Origin: JACCVG01 sp963790245
GTDB taxonomy: Bacteria > Actinomycetota > Thermoleophilia > Solirubrobacterales > Thermoleophilaceae
DNA length: 64,000 nt
Assembly: GCA_963790245.1 (NCBI GenBank)
Contig: CAWBNP010000002.1
Location: 1,488,001-1,552,000 of the forward strand
Reading direction: 5' to 3'
This document shows, in pieces, positions 9,211 through 17,668 of the stretch. Under the pieces are notes generated by a model. That model searched no databases, was not told the DNA's origin, and was given only the letters and a program-made list of their open reading frames with translations. A program made the translations under genes and the position numbers. Numbering within the stretch: position 1 is the stretch's first letter; each line of letters starts with the position of its first letter.

Positions 9211-10529
9211 CAGTTCTGCCCGGAGCCGGAGGGCCGGCTCGCGCCCGCTCCGCCTTGGGACCCACCTGAGCCGGCGCCGCCCTGAGGGCCGGCCGACTCG
9301 CGACGCTGCCGCGCCTCCTGCTCGCGCCGGGCGCGTTCGGCCGCGGCCTCCCCGGCGCGCTGCTCGCGCTCGAGGTTCTCGATCAGTCCGAGCGCGTCGC
9401 CGCGGCTGCGCAGCCGCTCGTCGAGCACGACCTCGCGCTGCCGAGGCGGTATCGACTCGGCGTCGGCCTCGCTGACCAGCTCCGGCTCGTACAGCGAGAC
9501 GCCGCCGGGCAGATCGATCGGCATCCCGTTGAAGAGGGTGACGACCCCCTGGTCGTTCTCCCCGAGGAAGTAGAACTGCCGCGCGCCGAACCAGATCCCG
9601 GCGATCAGCACGCCGACCGAGAGCAGCACGAAGAAGATCGTCGTCGCCGTTCGCAGCCGCGCCCGGGGTCGCGAACGCTCAGGCCTGGCCGCGCGGGGTT
9701 CGGGGACGGCCGGCGACTCTGCAGTGCGCTCGTGCGCGGCGGCGGCGGCGACGTCCTCAACGCGCAGATTGGCGCGCGTGGCGTGCTCGTCTTCGAGCGG
9801 ATCGTCGGTTCCGGCCTCGTCGGTGCGGAACAGCACGACCGTCACATTGTCGCGGCCGCCGTTCTCGTTGGCGGTGTTGACCAACCGCAACGCCGCATCG
9901 TCGAGCGAGGACCGGGTGCGGATGATCTCGGCGACCCGGTCGTCGCGAACCATCGTCGTCAGGCCGTCCGAGCACAGCAGGTAGACATCGTCGGCCCGTG
10001 CCGCGGTCGTGAAGGTCTCGACCTCGACGGCGGGAGAAGGGCCAAGCGCACGCGTGATGATCGCGCGCTGCGGATGGGACTCGACGTCGTCGGGATCGAG
10101 CTCGCCGCGCCGGACCAGCTCCTCGACCAGCGAATGGTCGCGCGTCAGCCGCTCGAGCTCGTCATCGCGCCAGCGGTAGAGCCTGCTGTCGCCGACGTGG
10201 GCGACTGCGAGATGACCGTCGGTGAAGACCGCCGCAGTCAGCGTCGTGCCCATTCCGCTGCGCGACTCGTCCGCCTGTGCGAGTTCGAAGATCTTCCTGT
10301 TCGCCGCCTGAGCGGCCTGCTCGAGCCGTTGCTCGGGGTCTGCGGCGGGCTCGTCCATCGCCGCCAGCATGTCGACCGCGATGCCGGAGGCGACCTCGCC
10401 CGCACGCGCGCCGCCCATCCCGTCCGCGACCGCGAATAGCGGCGAGGTTTCGAGCAGCGCGTCCTCGTTGCTCGAGCGCTGCCGCCCGACATCGGTGCGG
10501 CTCACGTGCTCGGCGATCTGGAGGGCCAT
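9210..10529 (-). CDS. pstP: PP2C-family serine/threonine phosphatase PstP
   Basis: This metal-dependent phosphatase reverses PknB-type phosphorylation. The 439-residue product has a PP2C domain in the first 240 residues: N-E-D near 21, A-D36-G-M-G-G, V-A-H-V-G-D-S-R, C-S-D-G-L-T, and the terminal G-G-R-D-N-V-T block. A basic linker and a single membrane helix (about 293-315) follow, then an extracytoplasmic tail ending in an arginine/glutamate-rich helix and a G/S/Q-rich low-complexity stretch. PstP in mycobacteria has the same layout. The gene lies 12 bases after fhaB and overlaps rodA by four bases. Confidence 0.93.
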   Translation of the reverse strand: MALQIAEHVSRTDVGRQRSSNEDALLETSPLFAVADGMGGARAGEVASGIAVDMLAAMDEPAADPEQRLEQAAQAANRKIFELAQADESRSGMGTTLTAAVFTDGHLAVAHVGDSRLYRWRDDELERLTRDHSLVEELVRRGELDPDDVESHPQRAIITRALGPSPAVEVETFTTAARADDVYLLCSDGLTTMVRDDRVAEIIRTRSSLDDAALRLVNTANENGGRDNVTVVLFRTDEAGTDDPLEDEHATRANLRVEDVAAAAAHERTAESPAVPEPRAARPERSRPRARLRTATTIFFVLLSVGVLIAGIWFGARQFYFLGENDQGVVTLFNGMPIDLPGGVSLYEPELVSEADAESIPPRQREVVLDERLRSRGDALGLIENLEREQRAGEAAAERARREQEARQRRESAGPQGGAGSGGSQGGAGASRPSGSGQN

Positions 10530-10541
10530 CAGAGCTACCGT

Positions 10542-11006
10542 CTACTCCTGGTACCGCAGCTCGGTGTCGCCGATGCGGACCGTGTCGCCCGGCTTGAGCG
10601 CCACGATCTTGCGCAGCTGGCGGCCGTTGAGATAGGTACCGTTGGTTGAACCGAGGTCCTCGATCACCATGCCCTCGCCCTGCTGGTAGATCCGTGCGTG
10701 GGCCGCCGAGGCGAAGTTGTCCTGAATCCGGACCTCGGCGCCGGGAGCGCGGCCGAGCGTACTGGTCTCACCGAGATCGATCTCGGTTCCCGGGTCGAGA
10801 CCAAGCGCGGCCACGACAACCAGCCGCGGCGCGCCGGCGATCGTGGGAGCGCCCCCGACGACGGCGCCGGCCGCCGTCACCGGCCCCGTGTCAAAGGAGG
10901 CCTGGCGCGAGAGATCCTTCATCGCGCTGCGCGCAACCCAGAACAGGAACAGGTAGAGCACCGCGAGGAAACCGAACTGCAGCAGCAGCGCGATCGGGTC
11001 GTTCAT
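10542..11006 (-). CDS. fhaB: FHA-domain membrane-anchored protein FhaB (FipA)
   Basis: The protein has 154 residues, about the same as mycobacterial FhaB. An N-terminal hydrophobic helix (about 5-25) anchors it in the membrane. The C-terminal half is an FHA phosphothreonine-binding domain with the expected L-G-R, S-A-A-H-A-R-I and D-L-G-S-T-N-G-T-Y-L-N-G elements (about 78-140). In related species FhaB links kinase phosphorylation to the division machinery (FtsZ/FtsQ). It lies between fhaA and pstP with 4- and 12-base gaps, so it is co-transcribed with them. Confidence 0.92.
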   Translation of the reverse strand: MNDPIALLLQFGFLAVLYLFLFWVARSAMKDLSRQASFDTGPVTAAGAVVGGAPTIAGAPRLVVVAALGLDPGTEIDLGETSTLGRAPGAEVRIQDNFASAAHARIYQQGEGMVIEDLGSTNGTYLNGRQLRKIVALKPGDTVRIGDTELRYQE

Positions 11007-11010
11007 CGCC

Positions 11011-11796
11011 TCACTCGATCTCGAAGGTCAGTTTCGTGACGCCGAAGGTCAGCTCTTCGCCACCCTGCAGCCTGGCCCGTCCGGTGCGCTCGCCGTTGAC
11101 CTTGATGCCGTTGGTGGAGCCGAGGTCGACGACCTCCCAGCCGTCTCCGGTGGACCGCAACTCGGCGTGGCGGCGCGAGATGTTGGCGTCGTCCACGACG
11201 AAGTCGTTGTCACGACTGCGGCCGATCACGAAGCGGTCGCCCTCGACGACGGTGCGGCGTCCGAGCCCGACCAACAGGGCGCGTGGGCCGAGCGCTGCTC
11301 CTCGCGAGGCCAGCTCGCGCGGGATCTCGCGGTCCGGGGAGTAGACCATCGTGTGTCCGTAGTCGGAGTCCTGGGCGAGGTCCGCGCCGCTGACGGGATC
11401 GTCGCCGGCCTCGATCTCGGCGACCGCGGCGTCGCTCATCCACGCCTGAATCCCGAACTCGCCGACGCCGAGCCGCTCGTCGGTCTCCAGCGCGATCGCC
11501 GGCCGGGTCACCAGCGACAGCTTGCGCGTGCGCGCGTGCTCGAGCAGGTAGTCGGAGAGCTCCTTCTTGAGCGCGGTCTCGTAGCTCTCGAACTGCTGGC
11601 GATCCTGCGGCGAGAGATAAACACAGAACTGGTTCGGGACGTAGGTGTGCGCGACCGAGACGGTGCGGTTGTCCTCCATCTCCTTCGCGAGCTTGCGAGC
11701 GATCTCGACCGGCTGGACCTTCGACTTGAAGGCGCGACCGAACGCGCCCTCGACCAGGCCTTCGATCTTCGCCTCCAAATTTCGCAGCACGCTCAT
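11011..11796 (-). CDS. fhaA: FHA-domain protein FhaA with N-terminal DUF3662 domain
   Basis: The 261-residue product has two parts. Residues 1-120 are a DUF3662-type domain (V-L-R-N-L-E-A-K-I-E-G, then V-Q-P-V-E-I-A-R-K-L). Residues about 170-261 are an FHA domain with I-G-R-S-R-D-N-D, S-R-R-H-A-E-L and D-L-G-S-T-N-G-I-K-V-N-G. FhaA in mycobacteria binds the phosphorylated pseudokinase MviN and regulates peptidoglycan precursor export. ATG 11796 is chosen because the family N-terminus starts there and GGAGAG lies about 12 bases upstream. An upstream in-frame ATG at 11862 is less likely. The linker is shorter than in mycobacteria. Confidence 0.9.
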   Translation of the reverse strand: MSVLRNLEAKIEGLVEGAFGRAFKSKVQPVEIARKLAKEMEDNRTVSVAHTYVPNQFCVYLSPQDRQQFESYETALKKELSDYLLEHARTRKLSLVTRPAIALETDERLGVGEFGIQAWMSDAAVAEIEAGDDPVSGADLAQDSDYGHTMVYSPDREIPRELASRGAALGPRALLVGLGRRTVVEGDRFVIGRSRDNDFVVDDANISRRHAELRSTGDGWEVVDLGSTNGIKVNGERTGRARLQGGEELTFGVTKLTFEIE

Positions 11797-11863
11797 CGAG
11801 AATGTCTCTCCAGGGTCCAAGGTTGCTTGATAAGGACCCGGTGGGGTCTCATCCAGCGCCATC

Positions 11864-13630
11864 CTACGGAACGTCGGGGGGTGCGAACCGCTCTGCGCGC
11901 GCCCGTCGCAGGCCAAGACCGAGAGCCGCCACCCCGGCGGCGAGCGCGGCGGAGCCGATCAGGTCGCGCGGGGTGGGCAAGCTCAGTGCATCGGCGGTCG
12001 CCCAGACGGCGATCGTCCATGCCGCCGTCCAGCCGATCGCCCCCAGCCCGAGCATCACGACCCGGCTACCTCGGATCACGAGCGGGGCGAGCAGCGCAGC
12101 CACCGCCCAAACCCCGCCGAGCGCCGGCAGGCCGGAGACGACGGATGGGTAGATCGCATCACGGGCGGCGTCGATCGGCGAGCCGCCCCAGGACTCCGGA
12201 CCGAAGTCGATCTGGACGACTCCGTTGTAGAGCTGATCGCCCGCGACCAACTGGACGGCGACCATCCATGCGAAGCCGCTCACGACGAGGCCGACCCGTC
12301 GCCAGCCCGCTGCGGCGCACGCGGCGATGCCGACGAACGCTCCGCCGAGACCTGCGAGCCCGAGAGCGCCGGCGAGTAGCGGGAGCGACCAGAGCGCACC
12401 CGCCCGCCAGAGCAACGGCGGCACCGTCGCTAGGGCGAGGGCCAGCACGAAGGCGATGCCGGTCCGGCCGTCGGCGGTCAGCCAGATGAGCACGCCGGCT
12501 GCTGCGGCCAGCCACCCCAGGCGAGGCAGGAGCACGCAGGCGAGCGCCGTCGCCGCGGCCGCGGCGAGCGGGAACTCCGGCGTTCCGGGCGCGAGCCAGA
12601 CAAACGCCGCCGCGACGAACGCGGCGGCCAGAAGCGCGGCGCCGGCGCGCGCCGCCAGCGTCCCGCCGCGCGGCGCAGATGGAAGCCCCGGCACGTTGGC
12701 GCGGGGGCGCAGCGGAATCGTCAGCCCGATTCGCTCGAGCGGACCCGGCGCGACCAGGCCGCCCTCATCGGCCAGCTCGCCGATGCCTTCCTCCAGCGTC
12801 GCGCGCAGCTCCTCAAGCGCGGGCCGCCGGCCGGGATCCGCGGCCAGGCATTGATCGACCACCGCGGCGACCGCGGGCGGCAGGTCGCGCCGCAGCTGGG
12901 ACAGCGGGCGGGGCGGGGCGGTCGGCCCGCCGGGCCGCACACCGGACCATCCCTCGTGCAGCGTCAACGCGAGCGAGTAGACGTCTGCCGGCTCAGCGGT
13001 CGGGTGCCCGGCGGCCTGCTCGGGCGCCATGTAGGCGACCGTCCCCACAACACCACCGGTCACGGTCAGCGGCTCCTCGCTCAGCAGCCGGGCCACGCCG
13101 AAGTCGGTCAGCTTGACGAATCCGGCTCCGGCGGCCGGGTCAGCGACGACAAGGACGTTCTGCGGCTTGACGTCGCGGTGGACGACCTGTTTGCGATGGG
13201 CGTGGGCGAGCGCGTCACAGAGGGCGACGCCGATCTCGCCGAGGTCGCGATCGGAGACCAGCCCGTCGGCCTCCAACTCGGCGAGTGTCCGTCCGTCGAC
13301 GAGCTCGGAGACCAGGTAGACGGCGTCCGCGTCCTCGCCAAGCTCGTAAAGCGCCACGATTCCGGGGTGATTCAGCCGCGCGGCGGCGCGCGCCTCGCGG
13401 CTCGCACGGCGGTCGTGGGCGGCGCTCGAGCGGGTCAGCACCTTGACCGCCACTGGCCGCTCGAGCTTCGCATCGAAGGCCCGCCACACCGAGCCGTGGC
13501 CACCCGATCCGATCGCGGCCTCGAGCTGGTAACGGCCCAGCAGTAGCCCGGAGCCGCCGCGAACGTCCGGAGGGTCGCCGAGCGGATCCGTGGTGCCGGT
13601 GAGCGCCCGGGTGGGATCGCTGTCGCTCAC
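11864..13630 (-). CDS. Serine/threonine protein kinase with polytopic membrane C-terminus
   Basis: From GTG 13630 the product is 588 residues. The kinase domain begins near residue 30 (L-L-L-G-R-Y-Q-L-E), with G-S-G-G-H-G, K63, H-R-D-V-K-P-Q-N and a D-F-G motif. After about residue 320 it is alanine/leucine rich with roughly eight hydrophobic stretches and no large extracellular sensor domain. It is upstream of fhaA in the same direction, in the place where pknA might be expected. Its polytopic tail is unlike PknA, so no name is given. In-frame alternatives are GTG 13672 and TTG 13741. 13630 leaves room for promoters in the divergent gap of 128 bp. Confidence 0.85.
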   Translation of the reverse strand: MSDSDPTRALTGTTDPLGDPPDVRGGSGLLLGRYQLEAAIGSGGHGSVWRAFDAKLERPVAVKVLTRSSAAHDRRASREARAAARLNHPGIVALYELGEDADAVYLVSELVDGRTLAELEADGLVSDRDLGEIGVALCDALAHAHRKQVVHRDVKPQNVLVVADPAAGAGFVKLTDFGVARLLSEEPLTVTGGVVGTVAYMAPEQAAGHPTAEPADVYSLALTLHEGWSGVRPGGPTAPPRPLSQLRRDLPPAVAAVVDQCLAADPGRRPALEELRATLEEGIGELADEGGLVAPGPLERIGLTIPLRPRANVPGLPSAPRGGTLAARAGAALLAAAFVAAAFVWLAPGTPEFPLAAAAATALACVLLPRLGWLAAAAGVLIWLTADGRTGIAFVLALALATVPPLLWRAGALWSLPLLAGALGLAGLGGAFVGIAACAAAGWRRVGLVVSGFAWMVAVQLVAGDQLYNGVVQIDFGPESWGGSPIDAARDAIYPSVVSGLPALGGVWAVAALLAPLVIRGSRVVMLGLGAIGWTAAWTIAVWATADALSLPTPRDLIGSAALAAGVAALGLGLRRARAERFAPPDVP

Positions 13631-13758
13631 CGTTCTGCTTTCGGGCTCGTCGGCAAGCTCCCTGCCGTGCACGCCGACGACAGGACTCTTGCCGTTTCTC
13701 CCTCTGATCTGTCTATCGTTAGGGTCGACTTTCACCTGCAAACGGCCAGGGAGCGAGA

Positions 13759-14856
13759 TTGTCCTTCAGCGATGAGCCCGGGGTCGGCCCGCGGAGCAGT
13801 GGTCCCGAACACGGTTTCGATCACCAGACGGTAGTCACGCGGCGAATCATCGCCGGGGTGATCGCGCTCGCGCTCGCGCTGATTCTGATCTTCGGGATCA
13901 GGGCCTGCCTCGGCGCACGCAAGGCGCAGGCCTTCGAGGACTACGTCGCCGACGTCAGCGCGCTGGTCGGCGAGTCCGATCAGCAGGGCGATGCCCTGTT
14001 CGCGCTGTTCGAGGATCCGGGAACCCAGAGCTCGGTCGACGTCGAGAACACGATCAACGGCTTTCGTGTGGAGTCCGAACAGCTGATCGAGCGCGCCCGC
14101 GCGATCAACGTTCCGGATGAGCTGAGCGAAGCGCAGGGGTATCTCCTCCAGTCGCTCTCGTTCCGCAGCGACGGGTTGGGCGGGATCTCCGAGTTTCTGC
14201 CGACAGCACTTGGCGACACCGATCCCGAGGACGCCGAGGAGCGGATCGCCGGCCAGATGCAGAACTTCTTGACCAGCGACGTCATCTACTCGCAACGGGT
14301 CCTGCCGGCGATCCAGACCGGCGCGCGCGATGCCGACCTGCTCGAGCGGGTCGCCGATCTCCCGGAGAGCCAGTTCCTGCCCGACGTCAGCTGGTTGCAG
14401 CTGCCGACCGTCGAGAACGCGATCGGCTCGATCAAGGGCGAAGCTCCGGCAAGCGATGGCGATGATCCGAACGAGAAGGTCGCTCCCGGCCTTCACGGAA
14501 CCGGCCTCCAGGGTGTCACCGTTCAGCCGGGCGGCGACAAGCTGAGCGACGGAGGCGTGACGACCGTCGACGGGACCTCAGGACTTTCGTTCGAGGTCGA
14601 GATCCAGAACCAGGGCGAGAACGACGAGCAGAACGTCGCAATCAGGCTGACGATCGACGGGGGCGATGCGCCAATCGAGCTGAGTGGCGAGATCCCCTCG
14701 ATCAAGGTCGACGAGACCGTCGCCCTCGAGCTGCCGCTGACGGAGACGCCGCCGTCCAACGAGGATCTGGCGGTCAAAGTCACCGTCGAAGGAGTCCCGG
14801 GCGAGGAGAACGAGGACAACAACTCGGCTGAGTACCTCGTCCGCTTCGGCGGCTGA
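13759..14856 (+). CDS. Membrane-anchored protein with CARDB-like C-terminal domain, function unknown
   Basis: The 365-residue product has a cytoplasmic lead, one membrane helix (about 30-52, I-I-A-G-V-I-A-L-A-L-A-L-I-L-I-F-G), a helical extracytoplasmic region with many E, D and Q residues (55-220), and a beta-rich C-terminal domain (245-365). That last part contains a V-E-I-Q-N-Q-G-E-N stretch and E-D-N-N-S-A-E-Y-L, typical of CARDB/Ig-like adhesion modules. The start is TTG 13759, behind a good AGGGAG site. It diverges from the kinase gene, and a weak TTGCCG/TATCGT pair lies in the gap. It could interact with the wall-signalling cluster, but that is only context. Confidence 0.75.
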   Translation: MSFSDEPGVGPRSSGPEHGFDHQTVVTRRIIAGVIALALALILIFGIRACLGARKAQAFEDYVADVSALVGESDQQGDALFALFEDPGTQSSVDVENTINGFRVESEQLIERARAINVPDELSEAQGYLLQSLSFRSDGLGGISEFLPTALGDTDPEDAEERIAGQMQNFLTSDVIYSQRVLPAIQTGARDADLLERVADLPESQFLPDVSWLQLPTVENAIGSIKGEAPASDGDDPNEKVAPGLHGTGLQGVTVQPGGDKLSDGGVTTVDGTSGLSFEVEIQNQGENDEQNVAIRLTIDGGDAPIELSGEIPSIKVDETVALELPLTETPPSNEDLAVKVTVEGVPGEENEDNNSAEYLVRFGG

Positions 14857-14870
14857 TCTGGGCGCTGGCC

Positions 14871-15044
14871 TAGACCCCACCGGGGTCATCCGCTCACGAG
14901 CTCCAGCCCTTGGCGCGAACCCTGGCGGTAGACCCCACCGGGGTCATCCGCTCACGAGCTCCAGCCCTTGGCGCGAACCCTGGCGGTAGACCCCACCGGG
15001 GTCATCCGCTCACGAGCTCCAGCCCTTGGCGCGAAGCCTGGCGG
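14871..15044 (+). repeat. Three tandem copies of a 58-bp repeat
   Basis: Three direct copies occupy 14871-14928, 14929-14986 and 14987-15044. The first two are identical. The third differs at one base (GAAG for GAAC near its end). Each copy starts TAGACCCCACCGGGGTC, a 6-bp inverted repeat with a 3-base spacer, and ends CCCTGGCGG. The unit length is not a multiple of three, so this is not a coding repeat. The array fills the gap before the DUF4446-like gene. A diverged single unit is seen at 17981-18039. Confidence 0.95.
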
Positions 15045-15050
15045 TAGATT
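15045..15050 (+). promoter_or_regulatory. Possible -10 element (TAGATT) for a leaderless transcript
   Basis: TAGATT ends seven bases before the GTG at 15058, and no ribosome-binding site separates them. It directly follows the third 58-bp repeat, whose next base triplet TAG seems to have become part of the -10. No good -35 is seen. Confidence 0.4.
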
Positions 15051-15057
15051 GCCAGCG

Positions 15058-15567
15058 GTGGGCTTCGAGCTGACCTCACCGACGACGATCATCGCCATCG
15101 CCGCAGCCGCAGTGGCGCTGATCACGCTCGCCGTGACCCTCGTGCTGGCCGGCCGGCTGCGTCGAGTGCGGCGAGATCAGATCGTGGTGCTCGGCGAGAC
15201 CGGGGAACAAGACCTCGTGGCGCATGCGGGCCGGCTCGAGCGCGACTTCGAATCCCTCCAGGCCTGGGCCGAGGAGGTGCTCGGGCGAGTGGACGAGCGG
15301 GTCTCGGAGACCGAGCGGCGACTGAGCGGCGCGATCACCTACCGATCACTGATCCGCTACGACGCCTATGGCGAGATGTCCGGCCGTCAGTCGAGTTCGG
15401 TCGCGCTGCTCGACGCAGCTCGCTCGGGCGTCGTGATCTCCTCGATCCTGCACCGCGACCAGGCGCGCGTCTACGTGAAGCAGGTCGAGGCGGGCACCTC
15501 TGATCTGGACCTCTCGCCGGAGGAGCTCGAGGCGATCTCGACCGCGCTTGCCTCGTCCCCGGGTTGA
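15058..15567 (+). CDS. DUF4446-like single-pass membrane protein
   Basis: The 169-residue product starts with a membrane helix (about 8-32: I-I-A-I-A-A-A-A-V-A-L-I-T-L-A-V-T-L-V-L-A-G). A basic turn, a coiled-coil-like helix (55-90) and a compact domain follow, containing Y-R-S-L-I-R-Y-D-A-Y-G-E-M-S-G-R-Q-S-S-S-V-A-L-L and I-L-H-R-D-Q-A-R-V-Y. That pattern matches the DUF4446 family, which is usually near parAB or pheA in Gram-positive genomes. The function is unknown. GTG 15058 is chosen because the membrane helix begins just after it. pheA begins four bases after its stop codon. Confidence 0.8.
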   Translation: MGFELTSPTTIIAIAAAAVALITLAVTLVLAGRLRRVRRDQIVVLGETGEQDLVAHAGRLERDFESLQAWAEEVLGRVDERVSETERRLSGAITYRSLIRYDAYGEMSGRQSSSVALLDAARSGVVISSILHRDQARVYVKQVEAGTSDLDLSPEELEAISTALASSPG

Positions 15568-15571
15568 TGTC

Positions 15572-16435
15572 ATGACGGTCGCCCCGCGCGTCGCCTTCCT
15601 CGGGCCGGCGGGCACCTACTCCGAGGAGGCCCTGCGGGCGTCCGCCGGGGGCGAGGTGGAGGAGGTTCCCTGCGAGGAGATTCGAGAGGCCGTGCTCCAG
15701 GTCGAGGAGGGCGAATCCGACGCCTGCGTCGTTCCGATCGAGAACTCACTCGAAGGCTCCGTGACGGCGACGCTCGATGTGCTCGCGGCGGAGGCGAGCA
15801 ACGTGAGGATCGCGGCGGAGGTCGTGCGGCCGATCGCGCACTGCCTGATCGCGCGTGCCGGGATTGGTCATGCGTCGGTTCAGCGGGTGCTCTCTCATCC
15901 CCAGGCGCTCGCCCAGTGCGGCCGCTACCTACGCGCACAGCTGCCGGAAGCCGAGCGGGCCGTAGCCGCCTCGACCGCCGAGGCGGTGCGAGCGGTTACC
16001 CAGACGGAGGAGCCCTGGGGGGCGATCGGATCGGCCTTCGCGGCCGAGGTGCACGGCGGCGAGGTGCTGGCCACCGACATCCAGGACGAGCCGGGCAACA
16101 GCACCCGCTTCGTATGGCTGCGACGCGCCGGCGAGATCGCGGCCGGTCCGCCGTGGGGCCTCTCCTCAACGCCCGCGGACAAGACCTCGATCGTCTTCTG
16201 GGGGTTCAACGACGAGGCGCCCGGGGCGCTCGTCGGGGTCCTCTCGGAGTTCGCCGACCGGGCGGTCAACCTGACCAAGATCGAGAGCCGACCGCGGCGG
16301 GTCGGGCTCGGCCACTACATGTTCTTCGCCGACCTCGCAGGCGGGGCCGAAACGGCTCCTGTCGCCGAGGCGCTCGCCGCGCTCGAAGCGCGCGTGCAGA
16401 CGCTGCGCGTGCTCGGGTCCTACCCGGTGGCCTGA
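15572..16435 (+). CDS. pheA: Prephenate dehydratase with C-terminal ACT domain
   Basis: PheA decarboxylates and dehydrates prephenate to phenylpyruvate for phenylalanine synthesis. The 287-residue protein starts V-A-F-L-G-P-A-G-T-Y-S-E-E-A and has I-E-N-S-L-E-G-S-V (about 54-62). The catalytic T-R-F motif is in N-S-T-R-F-V-W-L (near 178-185). Residues 200-287 form the ACT regulatory domain with G-A-L-V-G-V-L-S-E-F and the phenylalanine-binding E-S-R-P motif. There is no chorismate mutase domain, so it is a monofunctional enzyme. ATG 15572 lies four bases after the preceding gene. Confidence 0.95.
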   Translation: MTVAPRVAFLGPAGTYSEEALRASAGGEVEEVPCEEIREAVLQVEEGESDACVVPIENSLEGSVTATLDVLAAEASNVRIAAEVVRPIAHCLIARAGIGHASVQRVLSHPQALAQCGRYLRAQLPEAERAVAASTAEAVRAVTQTEEPWGAIGSAFAAEVHGGEVLATDIQDEPGNSTRFVWLRRAGEIAAGPPWGLSSTPADKTSIVFWGFNDEAPGALVGVLSEFADRAVNLTKIESRPRRVGLGHYMFFADLAGGAETAPVAEALAALEARVQTLRVLGSYPVA

Positions 16436-16462
16436 TCCTCGCTACGGAGCCGCTGCGGTGGC

Positions 16463-16468
16463 TACACT
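16463..16468 (+). promoter_or_regulatory. Possible -10 element (TACACT) before the HNH gene
   Basis: TACACT lies nine bases before GTG 16478 with no ribosome-binding site between. The same hexamer stands at a similar distance before hemB and dcd. Confidence 0.4.
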
Positions 16469-16477
16469 GCTGCGACC

Positions 16478-17080
16478 GTGGCGAGAGCTCTGGTGGCCGA
16501 CGAAGTGGGAGCTGAGCCGGACCCCGAGCCGGCCTCCGTCGTCGCGCTGCGGCCCGTCGGCGACGATCGAGGGACGCGCAGCCGGGTGCTCGTCCTCAAC
16601 GCCTCCTACGAGCCGATCAACGTCTGCACGGTGCGCCGCGCCGCGGTCCTGCTGCTCAAGCAACGCGCCGAGCTGATCGAGCGCTCGTCGCTCTCGCTGC
16701 ACGCCGAGCACATGACCCTGCCGCGGCCGCTGGTGATTCGCCTGAACATCTACGTCCGAGTGCCCCACGACGCCCACAGCCGCAAAATCACGCGCCGCGC
16801 GATCTTCGCGCGCGACCAATGGACCTGCCAGTACTGCGGTACCAGTAAGAGCTCGCTGACGGTCGACCACGTGATCCCGCGGTCCAAAGGAGGACCTTCC
16901 AGCTGGGACAACATCGTCGCCTGCTGCGCGCCCTGCAACCGCCGCAAAGGCGATCGGCTCCCCCGCCAGGCCGGGATGGAGCCGCGCCAGAAGCCGCGCG
17001 TGCCGAGCCCGACGATCTTCGTCCATGTCGCGACTCCCCGGATCCCACAGGCGTGGGAGCCGTACTTGGCCGCCGCCTAG
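16478..17080 (+). CDS. HNH endonuclease family protein
   Basis: The 200-residue product has an N-terminal region starting V-L-V-L-N-A-S-Y-E-P-I-N-V, a block typical of a widespread actinobacterial HNH group. The C-terminal zinc-bound HNH fold has C-Q-Y-C-G (about 115-119), L-T-V-D-H-V-I-P-R-S-K-G-G, W-D-N-I-V-A-C-C and C-N-R-R-K-G-D. The catalytic H, the N and the two CxxC pairs are intact. Members are predicted nucleases, but the cellular role of this group is not known. GTG 16478 is the first start after a TACACT hexamer, which favours a leaderless message. Confidence 0.88.
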   Translation: MARALVADEVGAEPDPEPASVVALRPVGDDRGTRSRVLVLNASYEPINVCTVRRAAVLLLKQRAELIERSSLSLHAEHMTLPRPLVIRLNIYVRVPHDAHSRKITRRAIFARDQWTCQYCGTSKSSLTVDHVIPRSKGGPSSWDNIVACCAPCNRRKGDRLPRQAGMEPRQKPRVPSPTIFVHVATPRIPQAWEPYLAAA

Positions 17081-17084
17081 CGCA

Positions 17085-17090
17085 TAGGGT
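17085..17090 (+). promoter_or_regulatory. Possible -10 element (TAGGGT)
   Basis: TAGGGT lies eight bases before ATG 17099, just after the HNH stop codon. No ribosome-binding site is visible, which fits the leaderless pattern seen elsewhere in this window. Confidence 0.35.
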
Positions 17091-17098
17091 TTCGACCG

Positions 17099-17665
17099 AT
17101 GGGCACCGGCAACTACCCTCCCCCGCCGCCCAGGCCGCCCAGTCCGGGCGATTTCCAGACCAATCCCGGATACCGCCCCGACCCCGAACTCGAGCCGGCG
17201 ACCGCGGGCGATCTTCAGACGCTGCGCCGCTGGGTTACCGCCGCCGGCGTTTGGGCGGTCGCTGCTTCGCTGATCGCGCTGATCGCGCTGTTCGGCGGTG
17301 GCGACGGCGGCTCCGGCGAGGACTCGGGTGGCGTCGATTCCGCGCGGATAGCCAACCTCGCCAAGCAGGTCGACGCGTCGAGGTCGGAGTCCAAGGAGGC
17401 TCTCGAGGCCGCCGAGGAGGCCAATCAGGCGCTCGCCGCGCTCGAGACCGAGACCGATGACCCGAGCGAGGGGGCAGAGGCGCTCGAGGAAGCCCAGCGG
17501 GTCGCCGAGGATGCGACCGCCGCCGTCGGCGACCTCACCGATCGGGTCGACGAGCTCGAGCAGCGGATCGAGCTGCTCGAGGAAGAGGCCTCTCCCCTCG
17601 GAGCAACGGACGAGACCTCCGCGGGCAGCGACGACCGGTTCCGGAGCGAGCGGTTCCGCGAGTAA
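17099..17665 (+). CDS. Membrane-anchored coiled-coil protein, function unknown
   Basis: The 188-residue product has a proline-rich cytoplasmic lead (residues 6-16), one membrane helix (about 45-66, W-V-T-A-A-G-V-W-A-V-A-A-S-L-I-A-L-I-A-L-F), a glycine/aspartate linker, and a long acidic coiled coil (80-170) with heptad-like A/L spacing and many E and Q residues. No enzymatic motif is seen. The single gene ends 3 bases before a very strong hairpin. Confidence 0.75.
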   Translation: MGTGNYPPPPPRPPSPGDFQTNPGYRPDPELEPATAGDLQTLRRWVTAAGVWAVAASLIALIALFGGGDGGSGEDSGGVDSARIANLAKQVDASRSESKEALEAAEEANQALAALETETDDPSEGAEALEEAQRVAEDATAAVGDLTDRVDELEQRIELLEEEASPLGATDETSAGSDDRFRSERFRE

Positions 17666-17668
17666 CGA

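Noticed and set aside
8494..9285. A 263-codon open frame on the plus strand
   Set aside because: It is antisense to rodA and very polar, as expected for the complement of a membrane protein gene.
14968..15057. N-terminal extension of the DUF4446-like gene through the 58-bp repeat
   Set aside because: The repeat length is not a multiple of three and the extension lacks family similarity. The membrane helix begins right after GTG 15058.
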